Positions 36,041-44,676 are shown, counted from the stretch's first letter. The stretch: 64,000 nucleotides of DNA from Paenibacillus periandrae (GCF_022458865.1 NZ_JAJNMU010000014.1:186001-250000); one strand, 5' to 3'. The notes: a model not told the origin generated them from the letters alone. Numbers and translations are program-made.

Positions 36041-36967
36041 TCACAGCATTCGGTCCAGCCCTATTGCACTAATCATCATTCTTTCTTTATGGTTGCCCAA
36101 CAATTGCTGCGACCAATCGACCAAACCACCATCGCCAATTCGCACTTCCTGTTCACGAATCTTGGCAATAATAGTGAACTGCACACCCTTATAGTATCGG
36201 TTATCCGTCTTGCTGCTGTTCTCGCTAACGATGATGTCCGGCATCATCTCACGTATGTGATCGCTTAATCTCTCAATAAGACCGGCTCCATCGGTATACC
36301 CAACACGTTGATTGAATTGAACTTCAATATTGACATCGAACACAGCTTTGAAAATTTGTTGGTACACGTTAATATGATCCAGCAGAGCTCTTTTTTCAAA
36401 TGAATAGGAGCCTGCGTCCCGTCCTGAGGTCACCATGCAGAACAAGCTGAAATGTGTCAAAGCCCCAGGGAAATTAAACGGCTGTGCCCGCACATGCCGG
36501 TGTGTGGTGCTGAATTGTAACGGCTGCTCCTCGTTGCTAGCCTTACGTGCCTTGAGCAATGTACACATATGAAGCGCAAGCAGATTAGTCGCATCGGCTA
36601 CGACCTCGGTTCCTCGGAGAGCCGATATGATTTTGTTCTGATCAGCCGTTGCCACTACCGAGCATGAACCCAAGGGTGCTACCGGCGACAGCTGAATAGC
36701 CGGAAATGAGGCTGCCTCCGCGATTTGCAGCAGCGTGATTTCCAATCGCTTAAGTGCAATGGGATTCACCGCGGCAGGCTGAACGAAGCTGTTCGCTGCA
36801 TATTTGTTCAACAAATCGCTCGGGGATGCTGAATGCGTCTTGTTTCTGAACAGCTCAAGCAAGAACGTATTAATGTCCGATAGAGAAGCCTCCTTGCTCC
36901 ATACCTCTAACAAATCCTCATTGCCCGATTGCTGCAATATTCGCTGCATTGCTTTATTGTGATTCAT
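36041..36967 (-). CDS. Class II aminoacyl-tRNA synthetase-like (HisRS/HisZ-like) protein
   Basis: A protein of 308 residues. The C-terminal half resembles the HisRS/HisZ catalytic core: NRYYKGVQFTI corresponds to the yYtG.vFe stretch, RIGDGGLVDWSQQLLG to the GGRYD..L loop, and ISAIGLDRM to motif 3; HRHVRAQPFNFPGALTHF resembles motif 2. The anticodon-binding domain is absent and motif residues deviate, so tRNA charging is doubtful; an amino acid- or nucleotide-binding regulatory role as in HisZ is possible. The ATG at 36967 follows GGGGGTATTGTG. It lies 24 bases after the sensor kinase gene and is probably co-transcribed with it. The family call is inference. Confidence 0.5.
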   Translation of the reverse strand: MNHNKAMQRILQQSGNEDLLEVWSKEASLSDINTFLLELFRNKTHSASPSDLLNKYAANSFVQPAAVNPIALKRLEITLLQIAEAASFPAIQLSPVAPLGSCSVVATADQNKIISALRGTEVVADATNLLALHMCTLLKARKASNEEQPLQFSTTHRHVRAQPFNFPGALTHFSLFCMVTSGRDAGSYSFEKRALLDHINVYQQIFKAVFDVNIEVQFNQRVGYTDGAGLIERLSDHIREMMPDIIVSENSSKTDNRYYKGVQFTIIAKIREQEVRIGDGGLVDWSQQLLGNHKERMMISAIGLDRML

Positions 36968-36991
36968 CACAATACCCCCATTTTCATGCAT

Positions 36992-38809
36992 TCACGGCTG
37001 TTCAAATTCGATGCGATTGCTGATCGGCAGTCTCACGCTGAACGTTGTACCTTCCCCAAATACCGATTCAAAAGTGACAACGCCTCCGTGCGCCTCTACA
37101 ATTTTTTTGACAATGGTCAAGCCCAGCCCGGAACCGCCGATCTTGCGTCGATCCGAATTGTCCACGCGGTAAAACTGCTCAAATATACTCGACCTCGCAT
37201 CATCAGGGATACCCAGCCCATAATCGACAAAATCAACCTGAACATCCGACCCGCAGCGCGATATCCGCACATCAACACGTATGGCGTCGGGGGAGTATTT
37301 AACAGCGTTGCTGAGCAGATTTAAATATACCTGCTTCAGCTTATCCCGATCTGCCAGTACAGACAGCTCCTCATCGGCCACCTGTAAAAACAGCTGATGC
37401 TTCTGTTTGCTCTGCTGCCATTCTCCAATCATTTCTTGGGTAAAGGAACAAAGCTCCATCAACTCAAAATGGTACTCCTCCCTGCCCGCCTCCAACCGCT
37501 GAATATCGAGAAAATCATTGATCAGATGACTTAAACGTAAGGACTCGTCATAAACCGTTTGCAGATACCGCTTCTGCTTCTCCTCGTTCAAATTGCGATG
37601 CAGCAAAATTTCAAGAAAGCCTTGTACGGAAGAAAGCGGCGTTCGCAGCTCATGAGAGACGACGGAAATAAATTCATTTTTAATTTCATCAGCCTTTTCT
37701 TCCTCAGTTCTGTTGCGAAACAAGAACAGAAATTCAGCTTCTTCTTGAGCCGTAGAGATGGGCTCAACACGCATTTCTATGTAATACCTGACTTTATCGA
37801 GCGGCATCGAGAAACGTACCCGATAGGAGGCTTCGCGTCCTGCGAGTACATCTGCCACATGCTCACGAAGCTTCAAGTCCGCCGGCTGTACGAGACGCTG
37901 CCAGGAATGCAGCCAAACCGTAATATTATCCCAATGAGCACCATCCAAACCCAGACGCTTCATTTGCTCGTTGGAATAACGGATATGACCCGAAGCATCG
38001 CATAGGATCACCCCATCCGAGCTGGCTTGCAAAATACGCTCAATCATCCCGTATTGCGATTCGTTTTTTTTCAACATCATTTCCAATTCATCCTGTTGGG
38101 CTGCGATTTCCTCGTTCTGTGCCTCCAGCTCCTCATTCTGCAGCAGTGATTGCTGCAAATATTTGCGGTTCTGTCTGGCCATCACGGCTGAGCTCTGCAA
38201 GAGCTCGACCAGATAGGTAACACCTGCACCACCAAATACGCTTATCAATGAAAAAGCGGCTGCACTGCTCCATAATTTATCGGTACCCCAGAGCCCCAGA
38301 GCCAATAAGCCCAATGTACAGATGAGGCTCCATGCAGTAGCCACGGACCATACTCGCCATAGCCGGCCTATCCTTGTCACAGCAGCCACCCCTAATGTGG
38401 TCACAATAATGGACAATGCTGCAATCAATGAAGCCTCATTAAAGCCAAAGAGCAAATAACGCGCCAACGCAATCAAGCCACCTGCCAGCATCGCCGGAAT
38501 TGGGCCACTAAATGCGGCAATAATGATAATCGGTATATTCCGCAGATCGAGCCGAATATTATTCGTCACTTCAACAGAGAAATACATCAAAAGGATACCC
38601 AAAAAAGCAGCACTGAAAGCCGCCTTTATTTGCTCACTCCTGCTTAAATCAGGCTTGAAGGGCTCCTTGACAATAATACTGACCAGAAAGAAGTAGGAGA
38701 TCATGATACCTGCATTGAGAATCAAATCTTTTATGATGTAAACCCCATCCTTCGGCGCAATGATGATGCATTTATTATATAACGTTTCAACCTTGTTGAA
38801 TATAGCCAT
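36992..38809 (-). CDS. Sensor histidine kinase with LytS-type 5TM domain and PAS
   Basis: A protein of 605 residues. Residues 30-205 hold membrane helices of the 5TMR-LYT kind (RLDLRNIPIIIIAAFSGPIP), 210-250 a coiled coil (QNEELEAQNEEIAAQQDELE), about 255-370 a PAS domain, 378-445 the HisKA domain with phospho-acceptor His 386 in SHELRTPL, and about 485-600 the ATPase domain (LLSNAVKYSP, DYGLGIPD, GGSGLGLTI). It should autophosphorylate in response to a signal at the membrane. No response regulator gene is adjacent, so it is an orphan kinase; the downstream partner is the HisRS-like gene. The ATG at 38809 has only a weak AAGGT site. Confidence 0.9.
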   Translation of the reverse strand: MAIFNKVETLYNKCIIIAPKDGVYIIKDLILNAGIMISYFFLVSIIVKEPFKPDLSRSEQIKAAFSAAFLGILLMYFSVEVTNNIRLDLRNIPIIIIAAFSGPIPAMLAGGLIALARYLLFGFNEASLIAALSIIVTTLGVAAVTRIGRLWRVWSVATAWSLICTLGLLALGLWGTDKLWSSAAAFSLISVFGGAGVTYLVELLQSSAVMARQNRKYLQQSLLQNEELEAQNEEIAAQQDELEMMLKKNESQYGMIERILQASSDGVILCDASGHIRYSNEQMKRLGLDGAHWDNITVWLHSWQRLVQPADLKLREHVADVLAGREASYRVRFSMPLDKVRYYIEMRVEPISTAQEEAEFLFLFRNRTEEEKADEIKNEFISVVSHELRTPLSSVQGFLEILLHRNLNEEKQKRYLQTVYDESLRLSHLINDFLDIQRLEAGREEYHFELMELCSFTQEMIGEWQQSKQKHQLFLQVADEELSVLADRDKLKQVYLNLLSNAVKYSPDAIRVDVRISRCGSDVQVDFVDYGLGIPDDARSSIFEQFYRVDNSDRRKIGGSGLGLTIVKKIVEAHGGVVTFESVFGEGTTFSVRLPISNRIEFEQP

Positions 38810-38895
38810 ACCTTAAGCTGCAGCGTTTTGCAACACTACGGCACATAGTGCAATCCCAGGCTTAAAACAATCGAAAAGCCTATATGCACAAAAAA

Positions 38896-38925
38896 CTGCA
38901 ACCGGTTCGCCTACACCGATTGCAG
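38896..38925 (-). terminator. Terminator of the nucleoside hydrolase gene
   Basis: CTGCAACCGGT / ACCGATTGCAG stem with a short loop; in the minus direction the hairpin is followed by TTTTTTG. It lies about 20 bases beyond the stop codon of the nucleoside hydrolase gene. Confidence 0.8.
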
Positions 38926-38944
38926 CATTTTCAATTTGAATGTG

Positions 38945-39862
38945 TTATTTGTTGGCAGCAAGCCGCATTTTGGTAAACAAATCCTTAAAAATATCATCTC
39001 GCTTCAAATCATGAACATAACGAATGAAGTGCCGATTAGAATCAAAGCTCCAGCGAAAATCCTCTGAAATCATTGGACTGTGTACCAGCGTGCTAGGCAG
39101 CCAGTCTGACTGAACGAGATAGGCAATGGCCGATATGTCCCAGATCACCCGAGAGTATGCATAGTGGTCCTCTCTGCAATTCTTGTAAGTCTCATACAAA
39201 TATTCGCCTATAGGCCCACTGTCCTTGACGTAGTCCCTTATTTCCGAGAGGCTCGTGCTCAGATGCGAAGCAACACCCTTGCAAGGAATCAGCACCAGCG
39301 GCACCCCGCTGTCAAACACGATACGGGAAGCATGCAGGTCCTGCTTTAAGTTAAATTCCTTCGTATCCTTCCAATGCAGCGCATGACCACCCAGCCAGAC
39401 GACGACGATTTTATCAATAATTTCAGGCTCCATTAATAAGGCCGAGGCTACATTCGTTATTGCGCCAATTGAAATTACATATAGGGGGTCATCTGCCGTC
39501 GATGCCATCGCCCTCTCCACCAGGTTACGCGCCGCTTCGCTCTCTACAGGAGTTGAAGGATCAGGCAAATAAGCTTCCGATCCCCGATAGGATGGAACGG
39601 ACTCCCGCACCCCCATAATCTCTAATATACGCTGCAGCTCATCAAAGCTTTTTTCCATGCCATCCTTGGGTCCATTCGATAACTCATTATAAAAGGGTGC
39701 TGCGTAGAACGCCTCCATCTGCAGCTTTTCTTTGGACAGCAGGCTGTAAACAACGGCAAATTGGTCATCGATCTCATTAAAGGTGTCCGTGTCCAGAACC
39801 GCCCGTATCCGGCTCGTAGGAACCTTTAATCGATTTATTAATTGTTCAGTGGTCAGTGCCAT
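38945..39862 (-). CDS. Inosine/uridine-preferring nucleoside hydrolase family protein
   Basis: A protein of 305 residues. The N-terminal RAVLDTDTFNEIDDQFAVVY is the calcium-binding aspartate cluster (DTDxxNExDDQ) that marks nucleoside hydrolases; ISIGAITNVASALL is the second conserved stretch. These enzymes split the N-glycosidic bond of nucleosides to base and ribose. No signal peptide. The ATG at 39862 follows GAGGAGATTGAATT. It is divergent from an AraC regulator that probably controls it. Confidence 0.88.
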   Translation of the reverse strand: MALTTEQLINRLKVPTSRIRAVLDTDTFNEIDDQFAVVYSLLSKEKLQMEAFYAAPFYNELSNGPKDGMEKSFDELQRILEIMGVRESVPSYRGSEAYLPDPSTPVESEAARNLVERAMASTADDPLYVISIGAITNVASALLMEPEIIDKIVVVWLGGHALHWKDTKEFNLKQDLHASRIVFDSGVPLVLIPCKGVASHLSTSLSEIRDYVKDSGPIGEYLYETYKNCREDHYAYSRVIWDISAIAYLVQSDWLPSTLVHSPMISEDFRWSFDSNRHFIRYVHDLKRDDIFKDLFTKMRLAANK

Positions 39863-40000
39863 AATTCAATCTCCTCACTATTTACGATATGTAAATCCCG
39901 GTGCTATTATGGTAACAGAATAACGTTGAAAGCCTTATCATGTTTCGGTCAATTTTTTATATGATCTGGCTATTTAATGAAAGTGAGGCGTAGCTGATAC

Positions 40001-40756
40001 TTGAACAGATTTGAATTTCTTTCCCATCTGACACACCCGCAAGCAAGCTACGTTCAGCCTCATCAGCATGCCTGCTGTGAGCTGGTTTATTATATACAAG
40101 GAAGCGGACACACCCGTATAGGCACCCAAACCTCGACATACGCTGCCCACTCCTATTCTTTTATTACACCCGGGATGGTTCATGATGAAAGGCATCTGGA
40201 AACGACTGAGGTTCTGTTCATCGGGTTTACAGCAGATACAGCGATATCGATCGATAAAAATGCCATCTACCGCGATGATTCGCAGCACAGTATGCTTGAA
40301 CTGCTGTTACGCTTAAAAAGCGAGTTTACTCTGCAAAAGCAGGACTACGATAAAATGCTCAATCTCCTGACCGGAGAACTCATTATTCATCTGCAGCGCT
40401 TATGGGGGCAAAAAAGTCAGCCTGTGCAGCACTACGATCACCTCGTCTATACGCGCAATTATATGGATGAGCATTACCGGCAAAAAATTCATATCGAAGC
40501 CTTGGCAGATATGGCAGGATACAGCTACGACAGGTTTCGCCATCTTTTTAAAGAAAAGTATGGTGCTGCTCCGCTGCAGTATATATTTCGCAAAAGGCTG
40601 GCATACGCCCGTCACATGCTGATCCATTTCAATCATAGTGTGGCTGAGATTGCTTTTGAGGCCGGATTTTTCAATGATGCCCAGTTTTGCAGTATGTTTA
40701 AGCGGGAAACCGGACTAACCCCCAAGCAGTTTCGCAAGCAGAACGCTCGGGTCTAA
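40001..40756 (+). CDS. AraC-family transcriptional regulator
   Basis: A protein of 251 residues. The N-terminal cupin domain (HPQASYVQPHQHACCELVYY, with several histidines) binds the effector; the C-terminal 100 residues form two helix-turn-helix motifs (LADMAGYSYDRFRHLFKEKY, then IAFEAGFFNDAQFCSMFKRE). Translation starts at TTG 40001 behind GTGAGG. It is divergent from the nucleoside hydrolase gene with a 140-base shared promoter region, so it probably activates that gene. The effector may be a nucleoside or sugar; this is inference. Confidence 0.85.
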   Translation: MNRFEFLSHLTHPQASYVQPHQHACCELVYYIQGSGHTRIGTQTSTYAAHSYSFITPGMVHDERHLETTEVLFIGFTADTAISIDKNAIYRDDSQHSMLELLLRLKSEFTLQKQDYDKMLNLLTGELIIHLQRLWGQKSQPVQHYDHLVYTRNYMDEHYRQKIHIEALADMAGYSYDRFRHLFKEKYGAAPLQYIFRKRLAYARHMLIHFNHSVAEIAFEAGFFNDAQFCSMFKRETGLTPKQFRKQNARV

Positions 40757-40824
40757 TTGATCCTCCCATCCCATACATATGAAGAAAGGACTGTAGAAAT
40801 GGTGAGATGGGAGGGCTAAAACCG

Positions 40825-41172
40825 TTGTCCGATAAAGTCATTGGCAAATATTCATTACTGCCGTTAGGCGGCTTGCTGCTGCCGATTGTGCTGCACAGTA
40901 TCCATCTGCTGCTGCCGGTACTTATGGCTGGCAGTGCAAGCTTGAACAGCGGCCACAATCATGCGCAGCATCAGGGTATGACGGGCACGATGGTACCGTT
41001 CACTATGACACCCTGGTTTACGAATACGTTGAGCTTGATAACGATTGTGTCGGCTGGATTCACTCTGTGGTACTTGATTCGGTTGTGGAAAAACAAAGCC
41101 TACAGTCGAAAATGGACCTGGTTCTATACAGGTCTTTCCATTGTCTGCTTTGGCTTGATGGCTGCTCTGTAA
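40825..41172 (+). CDS. Small membrane protein, unknown function
   Basis: About 115 residues with three predicted membrane segments (LLPLGGLLLPIVLHSIHLLL; LSLITIVSAGFTLWYLI; FYTGLSIVCFGLMAAL) and a His-rich loop (NSGHNHAQHQGM) between the first two that could bind metal. The start is probably TTG 40825 (GGGAGG ten bases upstream); an ATG at 40807 touches its own site. I do not recognise the family. A strong terminator follows. Confidence 0.6.
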   Translation: MSDKVIGKYSLLPLGGLLLPIVLHSIHLLLPVLMAGSASLNSGHNHAQHQGMTGTMVPFTMTPWFTNTLSLITIVSAGFTLWYLIRLWKNKAYSRKWTWFYTGLSIVCFGLMAAL

Positions 41173-41184
41173 AGACTAATAAGC

Positions 41185-41230
41185 AAATGAACCTCCCGTC
41201 CACAGCTTGCGTGGCATTGGAGGTTCATTT
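41185..41230. terminator. Strong bidirectional terminator
   Basis: AAATGAACCTCC pairs perfectly with GGAGGTTCATTT; the loop is 22 bases. It lies between the plus-strand small membrane protein gene and the minus-strand aldo/keto reductase gene and has T/A-rich flanks on both sides. Confidence 0.8.
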
Positions 41231-41253
41231 ATTTTCATACTGCTATCTGGTGA

Positions 41254-42222
41254 TTACACTTCTTCTGCACGGTCTGTTGCTGGTGGAGGCGTTACAGACA
41301 TCGCCGATATTTGCTTACGCAAATCCGGTGTCATCTCAATGTCGAGCGCGCCCAATAAAGGCTGCAGCTGTTCCATGTTGCGGGCACCAATGATCGGAGC
41401 GGTAACTGCCGGATTGCCCATAACCCAGGCAATAGCCAGTGAAGCGGGATGTGCTCCGAACTCACCTGCGAATTTGATAAAACGATCAGCCACCTCATAG
41501 TTCATCTGATCGGCGTAACGGTCCTGTGTGCCCTTATGGTCGATAAATCGACCTTCCTGAGGCTTAACGCCTTGGTTATACTTGCCGGATAACAGACCTG
41601 CCGCAAGCGGACTGTAAGAAATAACGCCAATTTGCTCGGATGCTGCCAGAGGCAATATTTCGACTTCAGCTTGACGCTTTACCAGATTGTACATCGGCTG
41701 GATACATTCAAAGCGCGCCAAAGCTCTATGGTTTGAAATCCCCAAGGCTTTGGCAATTTGCCAAGCCGCCCAATTACTGACCGCGGGATACAAAATCTTG
41801 CCCTGCTTTTGCAAATCGTCCAGACCGCGCAGCGTTTCTTCCATATCTGTCGTGGCGTCAAAGTGATGGACAAAATACACATCCAGGCGATCTGTATTCA
41901 GACGCTTCAAGCTCTTCTCAACCGAAAGCATCATATGTCTGCGGGACATCCCCTTCGAATTGATCCCGTTCCCCATCGGCAGACAAAACTTCGATGTAAT
42001 GACAACCTCGTCCCGACAATCGGCGATACATTTGCCCAAAATTTCCTCTGAACGTCCACCTGCATACACATCTGCGCAATCAAAAAAATTGATGCCTACC
42101 TCGCGGCAGCGATTAAACATAGCCAGGGATGTCGCTTCATCAGCAATCCCGCCAAATGACATCGCTCCAAAGCAAATATTGGATACCTGTATTCCTGTCT
42201 TACCCAGCGTACGATAATTCAT
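41254..42222 (-). CDS. Aldo/keto reductase
   Basis: A protein of 322 residues with the NADPH-dependent TIM-barrel pattern: MNYRTLGKTGIQVSNICFG, DCADVYAGGRSEEILGK (catalytic Asp and Tyr), VVITSKF (catalytic Lys), DVYFVHHFD (His), and a cofactor-binding C-terminus (NPAVTAPIIGARNMEQL). It should interconvert a carbonyl and an alcohol in the cytoplasm. The ATG follows GGAGGAAACATA. As last gene after dhaK and dhaL, it probably handles a polyol or keto-sugar in the same pathway. Confidence 0.92.
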   Translation of the reverse strand: MNYRTLGKTGIQVSNICFGAMSFGGIADEATSLAMFNRCREVGINFFDCADVYAGGRSEEILGKCIADCRDEVVITSKFCLPMGNGINSKGMSRRHMMLSVEKSLKRLNTDRLDVYFVHHFDATTDMEETLRGLDDLQKQGKILYPAVSNWAAWQIAKALGISNHRALARFECIQPMYNLVKRQAEVEILPLAASEQIGVISYSPLAAGLLSGKYNQGVKPQEGRFIDHKGTQDRYADQMNYEVADRFIKFAGEFGAHPASLAIAWVMGNPAVTAPIIGARNMEQLQPLLGALDIEMTPDLRKQISAMSVTPPPATDRAEEV

Positions 42223-42260
42223 TATGTTTCCTCCACGGATTCTTATTTGGATAGATCCTT

Positions 42261-42929
42261 TTATTTAAATAGTGATTTCTGCACATTAATGCGCTGCAGT
42301 TCTTTGATTTGTTCATAAAAGGTAGACAAAATCACGTAAGCTGAGGTTGCCCCCGGGTCCTGATGTCCCAAAGCGCGGTCGCCCAATTTGTTGGATCGCC
42401 CTGTTTTGGACAGCATGCTTTTCGTCAATTCCATCCCGAATTTGCCTGCCTGAACGGCTTCATGGAAGCAAGCTGCCAGATCCTTGTCCTCACGATACGC
42501 TTGCTGCAAGCTCTCGATAGCCGGTATCCACGTATCGAGCATTGTTTTGCTTCCTCGCTCGGCCTTCCCCCGTTCTTGAATCCCTTGTACCACCGCTGTC
42601 CAGAATGCGATCATATCGGCCTGACTGATAACCGATTGGCCTTGCAGCACAGCTCCCCCCCGGATAAAGCCCGTGGCATACAATGGACCTACCGAGGAGC
42701 CCACCGCATTAAGAAAGCTCATTGCAATGTCCTTGCACAACAACCCGCAATCTTCCTTTTCAAAAGCATTTACCGTATCAGCTATCGCCTGCCATCCCAG
42801 TGACATCGTTACACCGTGGTCGCCATCGCCTAATGCTCGATCCAGCTCGGACAAATATTCTTTTTCTTCTTCGATGCGAACTTGAGCAGCTAACAGTATG
42901 TTTTTGAATTGTTGAATCGATATGTTCAT
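42261..42929 (-). CDS. dhaL: Dihydroxyacetone kinase subunit DhaL
   Basis: A protein of 222 residues containing the nucleotide-binding signature LDRALGDGDHGVTMSLGW (Asp 30, 35 and 37 bind magnesium-ADP), plus GSSVGPLYATGF and DPGATSAYVIL. DhaL carries the nucleotide that phosphorylates dihydroxyacetone held on DhaK. The ATG at 42929 follows TTAGGAGGGAAATCC. The open frame extends further upstream into repeated hairpin modules that could read MLTKSVLLRKTL; this extension is rejected. No dhaM is visible, so the phosphoryl donor (a PTS protein or ATP directly) is open. Confidence 0.87.
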   Translation of the reverse strand: MNISIQQFKNILLAAQVRIEEEKEYLSELDRALGDGDHGVTMSLGWQAIADTVNAFEKEDCGLLCKDIAMSFLNAVGSSVGPLYATGFIRGGAVLQGQSVISQADMIAFWTAVVQGIQERGKAERGSKTMLDTWIPAIESLQQAYREDKDLAACFHEAVQAGKFGMELTKSMLSKTGRSNKLGDRALGHQDPGATSAYVILSTFYEQIKELQRINVQKSLFK

Positions 42930-42949
42930 GGATTTCCCTCCTAAGAGTT

Positions 42950-43057
42950 TTGCGTAGCAAAACTGACTTCGTAAGCATAAACTTAGAGTTTTGCGTAGCA
43001 AAACTGACTTCGTAAGCATATGCTGAGCTTCCGTAGGCAGCTGGCTTCGTAAGCATA
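42950..43057. repeat. Tandem hairpin modules upstream of dhaL
   Basis: Three consecutive copies of a module of about 35 bases. Two are nearly identical (AGTTTTGCGTAGCAAAACT, then GACTTCGTAAGCATA), with a perfect AGTTTTGC / GCAAAACT hairpin; the third (about 43022-43057) is diverged. They end immediately upstream of the dhaL ribosome binding site and continue into repeat element A copy 2. Confidence 0.85.
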
Positions 43058-43063
43058 GACCTG

Positions 43064-43266
43064 GAAGTTAGGTGAATAAAGAGCGGAGCGGCCAAATGGT
43101 CCTGGAGAAGCGTCAGCGTTCGCCTTTGAAATCTTGAATAAACCGCTTGATCTCATCCATTTTCATGATTTCAACAGTTGAGAGTTTGCTAAAGCAAACT
43201 GGCTTCGTAAGCATTATCCCGGAGGGATATTTGGCCGCGCAGCGAGACTTATTCACCGAACTTCTG
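43064..43266 (-). repeat. Dispersed repeat element A, copy 2 (long form)
   Basis: About 200 bases in minus orientation, bounded by GAAGTTAGGTGAATAA and TTCACCGAACTTC. It contains the hairpin module (43180-43214: GTTTGCT AAAGCAAAC, GGCTTCGTAAGCA) and a short frame KMDEIKRFIQDFKGER. Its termini are more diverged than those of copies 1 and 3. It lies between dhaK and dhaL. Confidence 0.85.
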
Positions 43267-43288
43267 TAATTTTGCCTATTCGCTTGAT

Positions 43289-44284
43289 TTACACCTGCAC
43301 AAACATGGCGCAATCGGCTGGCTCGTCGATCAATTCGGCAAGCTCATCATCCAGCTTCATAATGGATACGGAGCAGCCACCCATTTCCAACGATGTCACA
43401 TACTCACCAACGTAGGAACGGTGGATCCGAACGCCTCTTTCCTCCAGCAGCTTTGCAATACTTCTATATATAATGAATAACTGCATTTGTGGGGTAGAGC
43501 CCAAACCATTGACAAGCACCGCAGCACGTTCACCTGTACCCATCGGCATATCTTCCATAATGCGGTCAAACAAAATCCGTGCAACCTCATCAGCGGTTTG
43601 GAGCGGTCCCCGCATTACTCCAGGCTCACCGTGGATGCCCAAACCAATTTCCATTTCATCATCACCCAGCGTAAAGCTCGGCTCTCCGGTTTGTGGCAAG
43701 TAACAAGGCGATAATCCAACCCCCATGGTTCGAACGCTATCATTTGCATGGGAAGCTAGTCTGACCACCTCGTCCAGTGACAAACCTTTGTTAGCTGCTG
43801 CCCCGGCCGCTTTATAAACCAGGAAACAGCCGGCAATCCCACGGCGCTGCTCCGAGCTGGATGCTGAAGCTACATCATCCGTTACCCGGACCGTCTCCAC
43901 ACGAATGTCCTCAAAGCCTGCCAACTCAACCGCCATGTCAAAGTTCATACAGTCTCCTGCATAGTTTCCATACAAATAAACGACACCTGCGCCCCCGTGT
44001 ATTTCCTTGGTAACCTCCAAAATAGGGGCGGGTGGTGGGGATGCGAACACATTGCCGACGGCAACACCATCAGCCAACCCTTTACCGATCAATCCCAAAG
44101 AAGCAGGCTCATGACCTGAGCCTCCACCGATCACGATACCCACTTTGCCGGGACGAGACGTATTGACGCTCACGATCGACCGCTTGTTTTGTGGCAGAAT
44201 TCTCACATACTGAGGATAGGCCGCTGCATATCCTTCCATCATTTCATCAACTACCGAGTTAGGTGCATTGATTAGCTTTTTCAT
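43289..44284 (-). CDS. dhaK: Dihydroxyacetone kinase subunit DhaK
   Basis: A protein of 331 residues with GGGSGHEPASLG (53-64), GNYAGDCMNFDMA with the catalytic Asp near 111, and GLGIHGEPG, whose His falls at residue 218, the position of the covalent dihydroxyacetone-binding His in E. coli DhaK. It holds the triose substrate while DhaL supplies the nucleotide. The relatives that act on erythrulose or other keto-tetroses look very similar, so the physiological substrate is open. It is first in the dhaK, dhaL, aldo/keto reductase operon, downstream of a promoter block shared with the PhyH gene. Confidence 0.9.
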   Translation of the reverse strand: MKKLINAPNSVVDEMMEGYAAAYPQYVRILPQNKRSIVSVNTSRPGKVGIVIGGGSGHEPASLGLIGKGLADGVAVGNVFASPPPAPILEVTKEIHGGAGVVYLYGNYAGDCMNFDMAVELAGFEDIRVETVRVTDDVASASSSEQRRGIAGCFLVYKAAGAAANKGLSLDEVVRLASHANDSVRTMGVGLSPCYLPQTGEPSFTLGDDEMEIGLGIHGEPGVMRGPLQTADEVARILFDRIMEDMPMGTGERAAVLVNGLGSTPQMQLFIIYRSIAKLLEERGVRIHRSYVGEYVTSLEMGGCSVSIMKLDDELAELIDEPADCAMFVQV

Positions 44285-44355
44285 GGTTGAATGTTAGCCT
44301 CCCATTGATTTCTTGCAGAAAAGCCGGATTGTCAGCTTTCCTCATTCACGTACTC

Positions 44356-44424
44356 ATTATAGGGTCACTTCCATACAGCATTAAACTGACAATTCATATG
44401 AATCGGGACTGAACAAGATTTGTC
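44356..44424 (-). promoter_or_regulatory. Promoter/operator block upstream of dhaK (shared with 52564-52632)
   Basis: In the minus direction it ends in TATAAT (44361-44356), about 70 bases before the dhaK start, without a good -35 box. Upstream of the -10 lie TTGTCAGTTT, the palindrome ATTCATATGAAT and GACAAAT. 59 of 69 positions are identical, without gaps, to the block before the PhyH gene. A weak -35 with conserved upstream boxes suggests an activator-dependent promoter. Confidence 0.75.
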
Positions 44425-44526
44425 AATTGAATCGAGATGCGATAAGCGGATCGCAAAGGGTTGAGGCTGCACTTTTTACGGATATTTTCCTTACAGGACA
44501 TTTTTTGTCCAATCTTGAGTAGCCGA

Positions 44527-44578
44527 GAAATCCGGTGAGTAAGCCTCGCTGTGCGTCCAAATATCCTTCCGATCGCTG
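44527..44578 (+). repeat. Truncated copy of dispersed repeat element A
   Basis: AATCCGGTGAGTAAGCCTCG and the next 32 bases match the left end of copy 1 (28731-28782, short form, ending CCTTCCGATCGCTG). The rest of the element is missing. It lies between the dhaK promoter and the end of the AraC gene. The remaining bases of 44285-44676 show no gene. Confidence 0.75.
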
Positions 44579-44635
44579 AGAAATACTACTCCGTCCTTCC
44601 AGTAATCAAATTTCACAGGAAAGACTACAGCAAAA

Positions 44636-44661
44636 AAAGCCGTTCATAAATGAACGACTTT
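44636..44661 (-). terminator. Terminator of the AraC sensor-regulator gene
   Basis: AAAGCCGTTCA / TGAACGACTTT stem with a 4-base loop, followed in the minus direction by a T-run (GGCTTTTTTTG). It lies 15 bases past the stop codon of the AraC gene. Confidence 0.85.
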
Positions 44662-44676
44662 AAGTACATGACTAAG

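Noticed and set aside
42930..43019. N-terminal extension of DhaL reading MLTKSVLLRKTL
   Set aside because: It is translated from the tandem hairpin modules; the strong ribosome binding site before ATG 42929 gives the normal DhaL start.
42950..43020. Possible CRISPR-like array
   Set aside because: The repeats are directly adjacent hairpin modules without unique spacers of constant length, and no cas gene is present.
44527..44578. Possible regulatory leader of dhaK
   Set aside because: It matches the left end of element A and lies upstream of the likely promoter, so it is better explained as a truncated repeat.
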